DNA of 64,000 nucleotides from Halisarca cf. caerulea (GCA_963170055.1 CAUJGJ010000087.1:1697601-1761600); one strand, 5' to 3'; shown: positions 1-14,694, counted from the stretch's first letter. Notes: a model not told the origin generated them from the sequence alone. A program made the numbers and translations.

Positions 1-319
1 CATGCACAAAAAGGCACAAAATTTCTGCTTGATATGCAAATTCATGATGGGGGAGATAATACACACAAGGTGACATGAGAAAGAAGGTACAATGATTGTA
101 AGTCAATAAAACGCATACTTGTATTTGAATAGAATTTAATTTAATATCATAATATTTGCAACAAGACTTAATTTGAAACTCAACACCATACCATCATCAA
201 CTACAGAAGAAAAAAAAGAGAAGCGAAAATCCGCAACCAAACACAATTCTAACATTTTATATACCTCTTTTAATTTGATTGTCAACAATATTATAACGGT
301 TGATGTAGTTGTATTTCAG

Positions 320-551
320 CACGCGGAGTAGGTACAGTCCTCAGCAAATCTTCCTCATTGACAAGTCTTCTGATCACCAAATTAAGTGCGCTGACTCGTA
401 CGTATTGTTTGGCCCAGAAGAAACAAAGGCAAGGAGACATACACTGGATGATACCTCACTAGGTGAAGGAATGAGATGTTCTGTGAACAAAAATGAAAAG
501 GAATATGAATTACTGCATATAATTAACAAAACTCACCCTTTGTTAATATAG
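320..551 (+). CDS. Terminal coding exon of an unidentified plus-strand gene (5' part lies off the window or unseen)
   Basis: A pyrimidine-rich tract ends in a good acceptor (tatttcag) at 319. The open frame starts one base inside the exon, so the upstream intron would be phase 2, and it runs 76 codons to TAG at 549-551. The peptide has ordinary protein composition (for example FGPEETKARRHTLDD and NEKEYELLHIINK), unlike the low-complexity frames common here. An ATTAAA polyadenylation-type signal follows at 630-635, just before a CpG-rich promoter, as expected for a gene end. I do not recognise a domain. The minus strand also has an acceptor-like site near 480, but its frame there is short. No upstream exon of this gene is identifiable in bases 1-300. 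Confidence 0.4.
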
Positions 552-672
552 CCGGTGGCAGAATGGATGTTTCTTTCGCGTTATCCTAGAAGATGCTCAG
601 TTCACACATAAGAGGGAACAAAAATTTTCATTAAACATAGAACAAAAAGAAGCATTTACTCAAGTTCCTTAC

Positions 673-880
673 CGATAGGTAGAATGTTACTTTGCAGCGC
701 ACGTGGCGCCAGTCGCTGCTCGCAATCAGTGGGCGGAGTCGACTGTTTCCGCCAATGAAATTGTTCCTAGCGCGCAGCATTGTGTGCGTCACAGTAAAAA
801 TGGCTGATTGGTTCTGTTCTGCTTTGCTCTGGCTGTTGACATAAGATTATAAACATTATCCATGCGTACCAGTACAGGAT
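673..880. promoter_or_regulatory. CpG-rich, TATA-less promoter, possibly bidirectional
   Basis: This short stretch is rich in CpG, unlike its AT-rich surroundings. It contains a GC box (gggcggag, 731-738), a CCAAT box (752-756) and an inverted CCAAT box (ATTGG, 807-811). Donor-like sites point outward on both sides: GTACGT at 910 on the plus strand and GTAAGG ending an exon-like stretch near 673 on the minus strand. This arrangement is typical of housekeeping-type divergent promoters. No transcript evidence is available. Confidence 0.45.
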
Positions 881-909
881 GGCTGTAAACGAAAGCAAAC
901 CAGAGAGGG
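879..909 (+). CDS. Candidate first coding exon (starts MAVNESKPER)
   Basis: An ATG lies about 70 bases downstream of the CCAAT/GC-box cluster and opens a 31-base exon ending at a GTACGT donor (910-915). Downstream exons are not identifiable. The next 1 kb is AT-rich and lacks coding-like frames. Support is the promoter context plus the donor only; the gene identity is unknown. Confidence 0.25.
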
Positions 910-1489
910 GTACGTATGTGTGTGTGTTTTCTGCGTTGTATCCGTGGTTATTTGACCCTCATTACGGCTCAGTAGCGGGCCATGATTCATATCCATTTGC
1001 CCTTTAATTCCATGTTCTTCATTCTCTATTCGGTGTTACCAGAATCTACTCATTGCCAACTGTTGCATGTTGTAAGCAAGTTTTCTTCTTGTAATTCAAT
1101 GCTACCTTAGTGTCGTAACTGAACTAAAATAGTGTATAAAGACTCAGTTCTATTGGGCAATCAAAGCACATACATGGAGAGTTCAAACGAGGGTTGAACC
1201 ATGTAATTTAGGATGTTATATACATTTCGGACAAATCTTCAACTAAGTGCATGTGCAATATGATGCGCCAGATAAACTGCAGGTTTCTTTTTATCCCATT
1301 ACACGTGTATAATTACTTTGTGTGCATGTTATGATTGTGTGTGGATGAGTACATGAAGTTTCCATTTGTGTGTGCGTACACATGTACACGTTCATGATCT
1401 TGTTTGTGCACTCTTGTATGCCTAGGAGATAATGTGCTGCAAATTCCCCACACAATTTGTTAGTTAGTGTGAAGATTAAATCGACGTAT

Positions 1490-1740
1490 ATACCTGCATT
1501 ATCCAATGCCTGCATATCAGTTGAATACCACCTGTATTAAATGTCACATGCCAACTTGCCTGTACCCACACAACACATAATGTCATGCATATAGACACAG
1601 CAGAATTTGTACAATCATATATACATACATATGTACACATATACCGTACTATGTATGTACAGTATATACATGTTGCTATACTTGTTCCTTGCCAAGTACA
1701 TGATTGTCTACCTTTCATATTTTAGCAGTATATAATTATA
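1490..1740. repeat. Duplicated block flanking the receptor array (copy 1)
   Basis: This is a diverged copy of a segment that also occurs at about 4420-4800, 9890-10760, 13830-14260 and 32590-33010. Shared words include 'catgccaacttg', 'cacacagca' and 'ttgctatacttaatcctt'. In the later copies the block lies directly beside a membrane/tail exon of the Ig-FN3 receptor family. It therefore marks the segmental duplication unit. Confidence 0.55.
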
Positions 1741-1837
1741 AATGCAAAATTATACGTAATTCACTACATACATATGAACTTATATTGAGCCCAAATGTGA
1801 TAAGATGCATAACCTATAAAACATTCACTATGTACGT

Positions 1838-1925
1838 ACAGTGGAACCTCACAAATACGACCACCCTTGGGACCGTTGTAAGTGGTCTTAATTTTGAGGT
1901 GGTCTTATTTCTGAAAATACTGCCC
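1838..1925. repeat. Dispersed 'gtggtctt / accacc' repeat
   Basis: This is one member of a dispersed family whose members begin with 'agtggaacctc' or 'agtgaaacctc' and then repeat short words such as 'ggaccac', 'gtggtctt' and 'ggacac'. Other members are at about 14270-14420, 16970-17140, 31725-31830, 45020-45215, 46765-46860, 57660-58170, 60475-60665, 63390-63560 and 63790-63965. No coding potential is seen. Confidence 0.5.
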
Positions 1926-2084
1926 AGAATAGCTTGGCGCTGGCACATCCAAAAGTCTTTCCATAGACACAGGATGCACAAAGGCAATAAAACTGTAGAA
2001 AAATTGTACCATCACACCTCTTTTATTGTTACTCCATTACGATGTTAAAAAAGTGACCCCAAGTTTACCATCTCTTTCTACTGA

Positions 2085-2885
<801 letters not shown>

Positions 2886-3476
2886 TACCTACGTACATGA
2901 GGGATAGGGAAAGAAGCATAGTGGTCATTTGTGCGTATTTACAAGCTCAAGTGTTTGTAGTTGCGTATCCCTTGCAAACTCATTCATACTCGTCTCTAGA
3001 ATTCTGTTATTTCTATGTTTACTATATCCTTTCATACTCTCAGGGAGGGCATGCGTACAGCTCTAGGGGAGTGTCCCTACTGCACAAAGTTTGCCTTATC
3101 CATTGCAATTCACACTTACTCTATGATCATAGCTAAAAACATTTGCAAAGTTGTACGTACGTGCATAATGCTCATAGCCATGTACACATGTTAGTCATTT
3201 TACTATGGATAATGCCATCCTGCAATTGTTCATAATAATTTCTATAACACCCCATGGCCGTAGGAGCACCCTTTGGATTGGTCCATTCAATTTGAACCAA
3301 AACATGACATACAGCATGAGGCGTGCGTTCATGCAGACTGGTCGCGTTCAGTTTATACTATAATCATTAATAATAATATGCATGTATGTGCATAGTATAC
3401 CACGATCAAACTTAAAAGCGTATAAAATATATTCTTTCCAGCTAAATGGCTATATAGAATTCCTAAACTAGCACTT

Positions 3477-3899
3477 TCAGTCAATTTTGAAGATGTTTGA
3501 ATGGTGAGACGAAGCAGTGACAAACTCCTGCAAAGTTTCCTTAAGCTCCGATGCATCAGTTATGTCCTTGTGTGAATGAAGGATCATGTGATGATTTAGT
3601 CATCATAGCAGCATGGTGGTTCTTAAGTAGAATTTAATACGCCGTATGGTACTGAACGAGCGCTCAGATGTTGCATTAGTTGCTGGCATTGTCGATACTA
3701 GCCCGAGAAGATGGTGGACTTGTGATATGAAAGTAATTTGAGCCTTGCATAATGATCGAAAGTGATCTACGATGGTGTGGATGCTGGCTTCTGTCTCACC
3801 AGTGTGTTCCTGACGGTAGTGAATGACCTTTTTACCTTGGTAAAGATTAATTATTAAGTAGTTCAGTGCTGGATTAGATATCGGCATGTATGTAAACAT
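3477..3899 (-). pseudogene. hAT-family transposase C-terminal fragment (ZMYM1-like type)
   Basis: The minus strand encodes MPATNATSERSFSTIRRIK followed by YLRTTM, the signature of the hAT C-terminal dimerisation region found in hAT transposases and in domesticated zinc-finger MYM-type relatives. After a frameshift near 3600 the reading continues in another frame as LNHHMILHSHKDITD to a stop at 3477-3479. This matches the usual end of these proteins. The catalytic part, zinc fingers and terminal repeats are missing, so this is a dead 3' fragment. Confidence 0.75.
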
Positions 3900-4127
3900 A
3901 AATACACCCTATTTTATTCTTTGCTGTTATCATCTGTGAGTGAATTGAAGGTATGTATACGCAATGCTTTTAAAATCATAATTTTACATTTCTGCACCCA
4001 GAATGTTCACAAAGTATCTCATTTAGTGATTACATTGGTAGATTATTTCGTATCCAAAACAATTTCCACGAGACATGCAGTCTACTAAACGGCAGCACTA
4101 TGAGATGATTTCTACATTAAAGGGGTC

Positions 4128-4275
4128 CTTCAAATCGCAGCTAACTTTTCACCATAATAGCCTAAGCCCCTTTTGAATTTCATCTTTGTTCCTGTGATGT
4201 GTAAGTTTTCTGTAGTTTTCGGGTAGCTAAGTATAAATAAGATGCATGCATGAAATGGACACAAACTATATTAAG
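4128..4275. mobile_element. MITE-like repeat, 'gctaacttttcacc' family (copy 1)
   Basis: It shares 'agctaacttttcaccata' and a following 'tttgttcc..gatgtg.aagttt' stretch with 11333-11465 and 38911-39061. The 38.9-kb copy has clear inverted ends, so this is best read as a diverged copy of a small non-autonomous element. No coding sequence. Confidence 0.5.
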
Positions 4276-4419
4276 ACCATACAGTCAAAACTTAGTCACA
4301 TGTCCAACCCATTTGAAATTCGCAAATGTGGCAGTTTTTTAACATTCCTTTAAAACCCTGAAGCTCCTTCAATCTTTCTGGCTGAATTTGCACATAACCT
4401 ACCTGTGTACGTTTGTGAA

Positions 4420-4800
4420 TGGTAAACCCTGCAATTCGTCACTTGTTGTTAGATATTCTTGGACAGCATTGCCCGTACGTGCTGAGTGTTATCTTGCACG
4501 CTTTAGCTCAAACAAATTGTTTCAAGTGTCTTGCCCTATCTTCATTATATATAGATTCTAAAAGGAGGGAGATTTACCGTAGAAGTTGCATGCCAACTTG
4601 CCTTCACCTACACAGCAGCATGCATGCACACACAGTAGTATTTACATGTATGTACAGTATGCGTGTTGTAATACTTAATCCTTTGAAATCACATGTCTGC
4701 CTTGCATGGAGCAGTGCCCCAATTATCAATGGTCACCAAGTATGTACGTACACACCTACTGGACTTAATGTACGCCAACATAAAAGCTGCCCATAATCAC
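4420..4800. repeat. Duplicated block flanking the receptor array (copy 2)
   Basis: Homologous to 1490-1740, 9890-10760, 13830-14260 and 32590-33010. It lies just beyond the 3' end of the shortened receptor gene at 5298-7614. Its open frames on the plus strand are not preserved between copies and are not taken as genes. Confidence 0.5.
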
Positions 4801-5059
4801 ACTGCAGAGATACTTGAAAAAATGTTAGTTGGTTGCTATAGTATCAATTGTAGCCCGAGATTAATGCATTATATTATTGTATTGATATCTTAAAGTTTTT
4901 GATTATATGTATAAATATGACATTATTGTATATTGCATACACACATAAATGCTACAAAAATTATGAATCAATGCTTCACGTTTGTATATACTTAGTTTAA
5001 TAAGTGATGTATAGTATTGAGTATACAGTGTACATTGTAATATATATACTGTGACTTCA

Positions 5060-5117
5060 CTGCAGCAGACCATAAGCTGGATTTTCAGTCTGACTCAATG
5101 AAGTGGCACTATAAGGT
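5060..5117 (-). pseudogene. Displaced cytoplasmic tail remnant of receptor gene A
   Basis: The minus strand reads PYSATSLSQTENPAYGLLQ and a stop, the counterpart of the tail end of the complete paralog at 15243-17356. In gene A this piece is separated from the membrane exon (5298-5542) by about 180 unrelated bases. The present reading frame stops at 5298 before reaching it. It could still be a small spliced exon (an acceptor-like 'ttatag' precedes it), but the phase does not match gene A's membrane exon. Confidence 0.55.
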
Positions 5118-5297
5118 ACGTATAATGGGGTATGTTGTTGAGATACATGTTTGTTACATGCATGTTCATGAAATGCATGTTTGCATGTACGTATAACTCA
5201 TTGTGTTTATTACAGTAACTTTCAAAATTGTGTAATAATGATTGTATCAGCTAATAGGAATGGTTACTATTTGCAGTGGTCACAGTACTTGAAGTGG

Positions 5298-7614
<2,317 letters not shown>

Positions 7615-7679
7615 CTTGAAGTTTATCTGGAGATTGTCATGAAATCATGGATCATGTACCCAGCTATATATACTAACGT

Positions 7680-7930
7680 ATGTGTAGGGTACACCCTACA
7701 AATGCATCACATGATAACATAATTATATTAGGTATATAATGCAGCTCATATACGTATAATATGTGGTTTGTGCATGGCTGTAATTATATGGCTGTTGGTA
7801 ACTAAACAGAGGACAAATTCTTAACTGTCTCCCTTGGAACATATTTTTAGGAATCCCACAACTTGCCAGGGATTGTCTAGTGGTATCTTAAATAAAGCCA
7901 TGTTAGGGAATCATTCGGATACAGCATGCG
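7680..7930. repeat. Duplicated upstream region of receptor genes (copy at gene A)
   Basis: The sequence upstream of gene A's signal exon is shared with 11640-11920, 17425-17680 (upstream of the complete gene) and 22640-22880. Shared words include 'acaaatgcatcacatga', 'actgtctccctt', 'gggattgtc' and 'tctagccat'. The promoter region has therefore been duplicated along with the genes, with extra orphan copies. No clear TATA box stands out. Confidence 0.6.
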
Positions 7931-8939
7931 AATGAGCATTCATGGATGCCTACGTTGCAGTAATTTTAGCAGTAACTTGCTACACGATCAAAACTGGCTA
8001 AATCTTATGTAATTGGTTACTGCGAAACCTGTCCATCCGATTCATACTTGACTGCTTTACTTCCCTGACTACAGCATTCTTACCAAACTTGTCTTCTTTG
8101 TGAGACAAGGGACTGCATCGAACGTCGATGTGTACGCTTTTTAGGTAACGAATAATATATACTCAATCTGATTTTGCAGAGCTTTTCATAAGGTGAAAGA
8201 CCACGTTTTAGCCATGTGTATGAAGTTTGATTAGAGAAGACAACTGAAAACGCATACAAAGAAAGCCTTCAATGAGGGGCTGCATGCATTGTCTTTGTTC
8301 TTCCCCTGGAAGCTGCTGCCAGTTGGTCACTTGATTATATATTGTTTGTCACTTAGCTAATGCTGTAAGTACTGTCCTCCTGAAGTCACATTTACATAAT
8401 TAATAATTATTATCACATCGTTTTGATCCATAACACACTACTCCAAATAATATCACATGGGCTGTATGGTGTCCAGTGTACAACAAATGGGGATAACCAT
8501 CTTGGTAACTACATATTTAGCTATATGCAACGTGATGAATAAAATGACTACCACCAAGTTGCCCCTGTGAAAAGGAGAAAAATGTGAAGATAGAGAATAC
8601 CGCAATCAAGGAAATGAAATAAAGTCACTATCTAACAGGAGGAGCAGAGTAATGTGCAAATTTAGAAACGATGAAAGACGGCGGCAGCAATGGTGAACCC
8701 TCACACTAATATAGCAACTGCTGTCAACCCGCGGGTCAAGCAATTTTGTATATGAAGACACTGCTTCTCCTGGCCTTGCCAGGACCTGTAGTGAACATAA
8801 TAGACTGAAACCAAGCTGTACATTGTGATAAATCCTGTGATTAAGGCTTTCTTTTCTATCATTGTTATTCTTTGATTTGAAAAATGGTATGTTTCCCTAG
8901 CATATAATATGTATTTGCATAAGTACATACATATACACA
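7931..8939. other. No gene seen
   Basis: About 1 kb of AT-rich DNA without coding-like frames, splice-bounded exons or strong repeats. It appears to be spacer between duplicated receptor segments. Confidence 0.5.
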
Positions 8940-9460
8940 TACGTACTAATATGGAAGTGCATGAAACCTACATTACGTGCTGAAACTTTTTGGTTTACAA
9001 CACTTTAGAATTGGTATGCATGGTGGTGTGCCTGTGTATAGGTTGTGTGTGGACCAGTACATTAAGTTATCATTTGTGCGTGTAAACACATGCACATGCC
9101 TGTTTTGCTTGCATGCTTGAATACAGTTATTATATGTGTGCATACATATGTTCACCACTCGTGCTAGCAGGTATACATACATACATGCGTGTTAACTCTG
9201 TTTCTGACAGTATTCTAAATATTGACAGGTACGTGACTAAGGTCAATGGATAACTATGTTAAACAGTGGTGCATACCACATGTATCCACAAAAGTGATCT
9301 TACGTGCAGCCTCTGAAGTGCAAAAGTTAACTCCTTGTGGTGCTATGTACATATACAAGTAGATTTGTAGTCGCATGTTAACTGTGTATTTTGCCCTAAA
9401 TGCTAACATTATAAGTAATGAAACCTGTCTGCAAAGACCTCTCACAGTTCGTCCTTATTC
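8940..9460. repeat. Duplicated spacer block (copy 1)
   Basis: Homologous to 12360-12860 and partly to 18120-18330 and 32280-32470. Shared features include 'aatatggaagt.catga.acct', 'ttagaatt.gt.tgcatggtg' and 'agtagatttgtagt.gcatgttaactgtg'. It directly precedes the minisatellite in each case where that is present. Confidence 0.55.
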
Positions 9461-9474
9461 TATAATGTTCATTT

Positions 9475-9735
9475 GTATGACCGAGGTGATTTTGTGAGCC
9501 AGCTTCTCTGAAGTGGTCTAGAGGGCTAGTTTCACTGCATGAGGTGGTCTCATGGGCCAGCCTCATTGAGGTGGTCTTGTTGGCCAGCTCCACTGAGATT
9601 GTCTTGTGGACCAGCTTCACTGATTCGGGGCCAGCTTCGCTGAGGTGGTCTTGTGGGCTAGCTTCACTGACATGGTCTTGTGGGCCAACTTTACTAAGGT
9701 GATCTCGTGCATGGGCCAATTTCATGTACAGTAGG
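9475..9735. repeat. Minisatellite, 24-27-base 'ccagcttcactgaggtggtctt' unit (short, diverged array)
   Basis: About ten diverged copies of the unit that forms the long array at 12890-13735. A single-copy version sits in the homologous block at about 32466-32530 ('tcatggaccagcttcactga'), which suggests how the array began. The 154-aa minus-strand frame across it is a by-product of unit length. Confidence 0.75.
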
Positions 9736-9889
9736 TGGTCTCTGTTGTCATGTGATGTTTCTGACATGTTTGTACATGAACATGACTTACATACATGATC
9801 ATGTACCTTGCATGTATGAACATGTAACATGTATTTCGTGAGTCTTACACATTCAAACAATGTGGAACATTAGTTGTGTATGGTCTGGT

Positions 9890-10760
9890 CTAGGAACATC
9901 CATGTAGGTGATCACCTTTCGTTAGATATGCTCTTCATCAGCATTGCCCAATGCATGCTGAGTGTTTTTATTGCTTTAGATAAATATTTTGCTTCAATAA
10001 TCTTGTCCTAACTTCAGTCACCACATCATAGCAAGGTCATAAGGATATTGTCTTGTTATTTATTTCATCGTGATATTAATACTTCAAAGACGCCCCTGAG
10101 TAGTATACTACCGAAAATTTTGGAGAGTACCACTGAAGAGCCCATAACACCTGCCTTTATGGGCAATGTACTAGTTTCCTAAGGATATCAAGTTGCACCT
10201 GGATATTATCATACCCTAAGATGGCAATACGGCAAGTAATAATTTGTACTCAATAACCTTGGCAATCAGTTTGAATGACCCGCACTTTTCTGTTGGTGTT
10301 TGTAATAGCCGTTCTTCTGGGAAAAGCTAGTTATCATATCAAAGCACCCTCGGGTCTTTGTCAGTACATTTAAAGTAATGCATCCAAACTCCTATATGGT
10401 AACTATTACTTACAACATGGGCATTGAACAGGTGTCTGTTTCTATATGTGAACCTATTAATCAAGTTTTAATGCAGACAAGCTAATAGTTATTGGAATGT
10501 AAGTGTGTATGTATTATGATAGTCAAGTTCCAAAAGAAGGGAGAATAACCATAAAAGTGGCATGCCAACTTGGCTGTACTCGCACAGTGCACATGCTTAT
10601 ATGTATGCATACACACAGCATTTGTACGTATGTATAAATATGTATGTATGTACGTATACGTACGTACATATATAATATTATGCGTGTTGCTATATCTAAT
10701 CCTTTCAGATTCATGTCTACCTTGCATGTAGCAGTATCATAATGTCAAATAGGAATTCAC
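9890..10760. repeat. Duplicated block flanking the receptor array (copy 3)
   Basis: Homologous to 13830-14260 and 32590-33010 and, less well, to 4420-4800. Typical words are 'gtcaagttccaaa', 'catgccaacttggctgta' and 'cttagatatactctt'. It lies next to the membrane/tail relic at 10990-11275. No gene seen. Confidence 0.55.
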
Positions 10761-10989
10761 TGAGTATGTACATACATATTAGACCATAATATGTATACCT
10801 ATACTAGTATATAAATTGTTTGTTCTTTGCTGTAATATCAAAAGTAACCCTACATAAATGCATAATATATAATGATAGTTATTGACATTACTTTTCTGAA
10901 AATACGTACATATGTTGTGTATTGTGTGCCCACAAATGCTACGAAAAGAACCACTGATTTACATTTGTATAAACAGTTCTAAAGATTTA

Positions 10990-11275
10990 TACTAGTCTAT
11001 ACAGTTTATATGCAGTAGCTTTGCTGCAGTGGACCATAAGCTGGATTTTCCTTTATTACAATGTCAGTATAAGGAATTGTGACAATTCCTTCAATTACGT
11101 AGCTCATTAAGTTAAGTATTACCGTTATTTGAAGGAGAAGTCTCTTGAGTTGTATTCCTACGGCAGTGTCTTGTTGTGAGCACAGCAACCACTACACCGA
11201 TGACGTTAGTCAGCAGTAGAACAAATGGTGGTATTATGTTGGCTGGGATCGATGAAACTGGTAGCTAAAGGGCCC
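10990..11275 (-). pseudogene. Receptor membrane/tail exon relic (copy G)
   Basis: The minus strand reads, with frameshifts, NIIPPFVLLLTNVIGVVVAV then TTRHCRRNTTQ, a stop, and a second frame with TIPYTDIVIKENPAYGPLQ. It matches the last exon of the complete gene (15243-15511). The first-half frame ends at a TAA before the tail, so it cannot encode the whole tail. The preserved YTDI-x7-YGPL shows the ITAM-like spacing was in the shared ancestor. No Ig, FN3 or signal exon accompanies it. Confidence 0.75.
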
Positions 11276-11332
11276 TTTTCCAAAAGATGGTCTACTGAAC
11301 AGCAGCACTGTGAGGTGATTTCTACGCCGAGG

Positions 11333-11465
11333 GGTTCCTTCGAATCATAGCTAACTATATATTCACTATATGGCCTTTTGAATTCTGTATTTGTTCCTGG
11401 GATGTGTAGGTTTTTTGTAGTTTTCAGTTAGCTAAAAAAAATATAAGATGTATACATAAAATGGC
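11333..11465. mobile_element. MITE-like repeat, 'gctaacttttcacc' family (copy 2)
   Basis: Diverged copy of the element at 4128-4275 and 38911-39061, sharing 'tttgttcctgggatgtgtag' and flanks such as 'gatttctac'. It and its flank are duplicated along with the receptor segments. Confidence 0.45.
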
Positions 11466-11639
11466 CATGGACAGAGCAAGATCAAAAGACCATATGGTCA
11501 AAACTTAGTCACATGACCAACCCATATATCATGTGACATTCACAAATTTAATGTGGCACTTTTATATCATTCCTTTAAAATCACAAAGTTCCCTCAATCT
11601 TCCTGGCTGAATTTCCACATAACCTACCTGCGTACGTTT

Positions 11640-11920
11640 GTGTATGGTAACTCTACAAATGCATCACATGAAAACATATAATGCATACATCCTAAGGCTT
11701 ACATAATACTTGTATATCCGTGCTTTGTGCATGACCGTTATTGTATGGTTGTTGATAGGCTTCCTCATGAACATATATGTACATATGTATACACACCTGC
11801 TCAAACAGTGTAAAAATCATTTGCTGTTCTCCTTAGTTCTAGGAATCTCCCAACTTGTGAGAATGTTTCCAGTGGTGTCCTCTAGCCATATTTTGATACA
11901 TCAAATGGGAGTACAGGAAA
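11640..11920. repeat. Orphan copy of receptor upstream region
   Basis: Matches 7680-7930 and 17425-17680, but no signal-peptide exon follows on the minus strand. It is a promoter-region copy without a gene. Confidence 0.55.
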
Positions 11921-12116
11921 TCACATATACGCATATTATATGTTCCATGTTCACGAGATGCATGTATGTCACGAGATACATGTATGCATATTTGCTCATA
12001 GTTATTAATTTCAAAATTGGATAGCTGCAATGATTGTACTAGTTGTAATAGTTGCACTAGTTGTAGTTGTTTTTTTATTCATTAATGCAAATGCATATGG
12101 TACACATGGGTAGGAG

Positions 12117-12133
12117 GGAAGGGGGGGGGGGGT
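12117..12133. repeat. Poly-G tract
   Basis: Short G-run (gaaggggggggggggta), one of several homopolymer G/C runs in the window. Confidence 0.8.
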
Positions 12134-12359
12134 AGGTACCACTTGCAAGCTTTCAGCCTGATTCAGCACATCCAAACTTTAATGAGAAAGTCTTTAACTT
12201 CCTGGTGCATTGTGACATTAATTAGAACATTTTTTTCCGTTAGGTCACCTAAGGATGAAGGTTTATGTTCCATGTATTGTGACAAGGCTGCCTCCGTCTG
12301 CCACATTACTTGTGAGTTCTCTATATTATAATAACAATATGTATATGCATTTACTTACA

Positions 12360-12860
12360 TTTATTATAGTTTAACCAATATGGAAGTACATGAGACCTAG
12401 CTTTATCTTCTGAAATTCTTGGGTTAACAAACCTTTAGAATTAGTGTGCATGGTGGTATGCCTGTGAACTGTGTAGGTTTTGTATGGGCCTGTGTATCAA
12501 GTTGCCATTTGTATATACGTATGTGTATACACATGTACATGTGCACATGCCTGTGTTGTTTGTGTTTTGTATACCTGGATACATAATTATAAATATGTGT
12601 GCAGAAATATGTTTGCTACTCTTATTGCATGTATGCATACATTTTTAGTGTACATGCAATACTGTCAGAAACGGAGTTAACACACATGTATGCTACTGTA
12701 TCGTGTACATATCCATAAAAGGGAGCTTACGTGTAAGCACTGAAGCACTGAAGCACTCGAGATGCTTTTTGTGTTGCTATGAATGTGAGTAGATTTGTAG
12801 TTGCATGTTAACTGTGGTTTTGGCCTAAATACCTCACAAATACCTCACACAGTTCATCTT
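12360..12860. repeat. Duplicated spacer block (copy 2)
   Basis: Second copy of the block at 8940-9460, again running directly into the 27-base minisatellite. The order block-then-minisatellite is kept, so both were duplicated together. The array then expanded in this copy. Confidence 0.55.
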
Positions 12861-12889
12861 TATTCAAAGATTCATTGGTATCACTGAGT

Positions 12890-13735
12890 TTGTCTCATGG
12901 GCCAGCTTCACTGAGATGGTCTTGTGGGCCAGCTTCATGTAGGTCGTCATGTGAGCCAGCTTCACTGAGATGGTCTTGTGGGCCAGCTTCACTGAGGTGG
13001 TCTTGTGGGCCAGCTTCACTGAGATGGTCTTGTGGGCCAGCTTCATGCAGGTCGTCATGTGAGCCAGCTTCACTGAGGTGGTCTTGTGGGCCAGCTTCAC
13101 TGAGATGGTGTTGTGGGCCAGCTTCATGCAGGTCGTCATGTGAGCCAGCTTCACTGAGGTGGTCTTGTGGGCCAGCTTCACTGAGGTGGTCTTGTGAGCC
13201 AGCTTCATGTGAGCCAGCTTCACTGAGGTGGTCTTGTGGGCCGGCTTTATGTAGGTCGTCATGTGAGCCAGCTTCACTGAGGTGGTCTTGTGGGCCAGCT
13301 TCACTGAGGTGGTCTTGTGAGCCAGCTTCATGTGAGCCAGCTTCACTGAGGTGGTCTTGTGGGCCAGCTTCATGTAGGTCGTCATGTGAGCCAGCTTCAC
13401 TGAGATGGTCTTGTGGGCCAGCTTCACTGAGGTGGTCTTGTGGGCCAGCTTCACTGAGATGGTCTTGTGGGCCAGCTTCATGCAGGTCGTCATGTGAGCC
13501 AGCTTCACTGAGGTGGTCTTGTGGGCCAGCTTCACTGAGATGGTCTTGTGGGCCAGCTTCATGTAGGTCGTCATGTGAGCCAGCTTCACTGAGGTGGTCT
13601 TGTGGGCCAGCTTCACTGAGGTGGTCTTGTGAGCCAGCTTCATGTGAGCCAGCTTCACTGAGGTGGTCTTGTGGGCCGGCTTTATGTAGGTCGTCATGTG
13701 AGCCAGCTTCACTAAGGTGGTCTTTATTGTCAAAT
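12890..13735. repeat. Minisatellite, 27-base unit, about 31 copies
   Basis: Two 27-base variants alternate: 'ccagcttcactgaggtggtc' plus 'ttgtggg', and 'ccagcttcatgtaggtcgtc' plus 'atgtgag', with an occasional 15-base partial unit. Order is mostly A-A-B or A-B, giving higher-order periods of 54-81 bases. Because the unit is a multiple of three, both strands stay open for about 300 codons (LAHKTTSVK repeats on minus, GPASLRWSC repeats on plus). Neither has a convincing start, exon boundary or non-repeat domain, so I treat both as non-coding. Confidence 0.9.
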
Positions 13736-13829
13736 GATATGCTTCAGACTTGTTATATTGCACATAATAATAATATTATTATGCGTATACGGTCTGGTTT
13801 AATATAAGCCTTACAAGTGCTAGCCTACC

Positions 13830-14260
13830 ATTAGATATACTCTTTATAGCATTAATTGCCCATAAATTGAGTTTTTTTGCCTTATAGCTCAAATAATGTG
13901 TTTCAGTAGTCTTGTCTCATCTTCAGTCAACTTGTTGTAGCATGGTTAGATTTGTGTCTTTTCACACTGAAAACAAGTGCACCAGTATCCTTAATTTGAT
14001 CTATTAAACAAGTTTTGTAGCAGACAGATTGTATTTGTTAGAATGTATAATCATATTATGAGTCAAGTTCCAAAGGAAGAGGGATTTACCATAGAAGTGG
14101 CATGCCAACTTGGCTGCATGTGCCCACACAGCACACATGCATATACAGTATACACACAGCAGTATTTGTACATTATGTATGTATATTACATACAAACAGT
14201 ATGCATGTTGCTATACTTAATCCTTCCAGAACACATCTGCCTTACTTGTAGCAGTAACAT
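13830..14260. repeat. Duplicated block flanking the receptor array (copy 4)
   Basis: Homologous to 9890-10760 and 32590-33010. It is followed by the dispersed repeat at 14270-14420 and then by another receptor tail relic. Confidence 0.55.
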
Positions 14261-14269
14261 ACAGTATAT

Positions 14270-14420
14270 AATAACCACTCAAGGGACCAAGTGATGGTGG
14301 TCTCTATAGACAGGTGGTTCTGATATAGAGGTGCATTAGTATCACTGAGGTGGTCCATGGAGCAGCCAACAGTGGTCACTATAGACAGGTCGTCTTTCTA
14401 TACAAGCGGACTTCAATACA
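14270..14420. repeat. Dispersed 'ggtggtc / tatagacagg' repeat
   Basis: Contains 'ataaccactcaagggaccaa', 'tctatagacaggtggtt' and 'tcactgaggtggtcc'. It therefore links the dispersed repeat family to the words of the neighbouring 27-base minisatellite. Confidence 0.55.
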
Positions 14421-14694
14421 GGTTTCACAATAATTGCTAATCATAATTCGCTTGTACCTATTGAACTTAATATTATACACCAAATAAAATGATACCTACT
14501 TGCAAGACATTGTTGCGATATAGTTGGTTGCCGTGATATCGATATCAGTGGTGAATGAATAATATTATTAATTATAATAATGTATTCCTTTTCTGAGATA
14601 ATGTGTTGTGTTGTGTGCCAACATGAATGCTACAGATAGAGCCAGTGTATTACATTAGCATAAACAGTTCATGCAACATATACAGTTTATATAC

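Noticed and set aside
12890..13735. CRISPR array
   Set aside because: Units are contiguous without unique spacers, there are no cas genes, and the sequence is clearly animal nuclear DNA. The same applies to the other minisatellites.
12864..13807. 299-codon minus and 310-codon plus frames over the 27-base minisatellite
   Set aside because: Same reason: repeat-length artefact, with frames open on both strands and only repeated nine-residue words.
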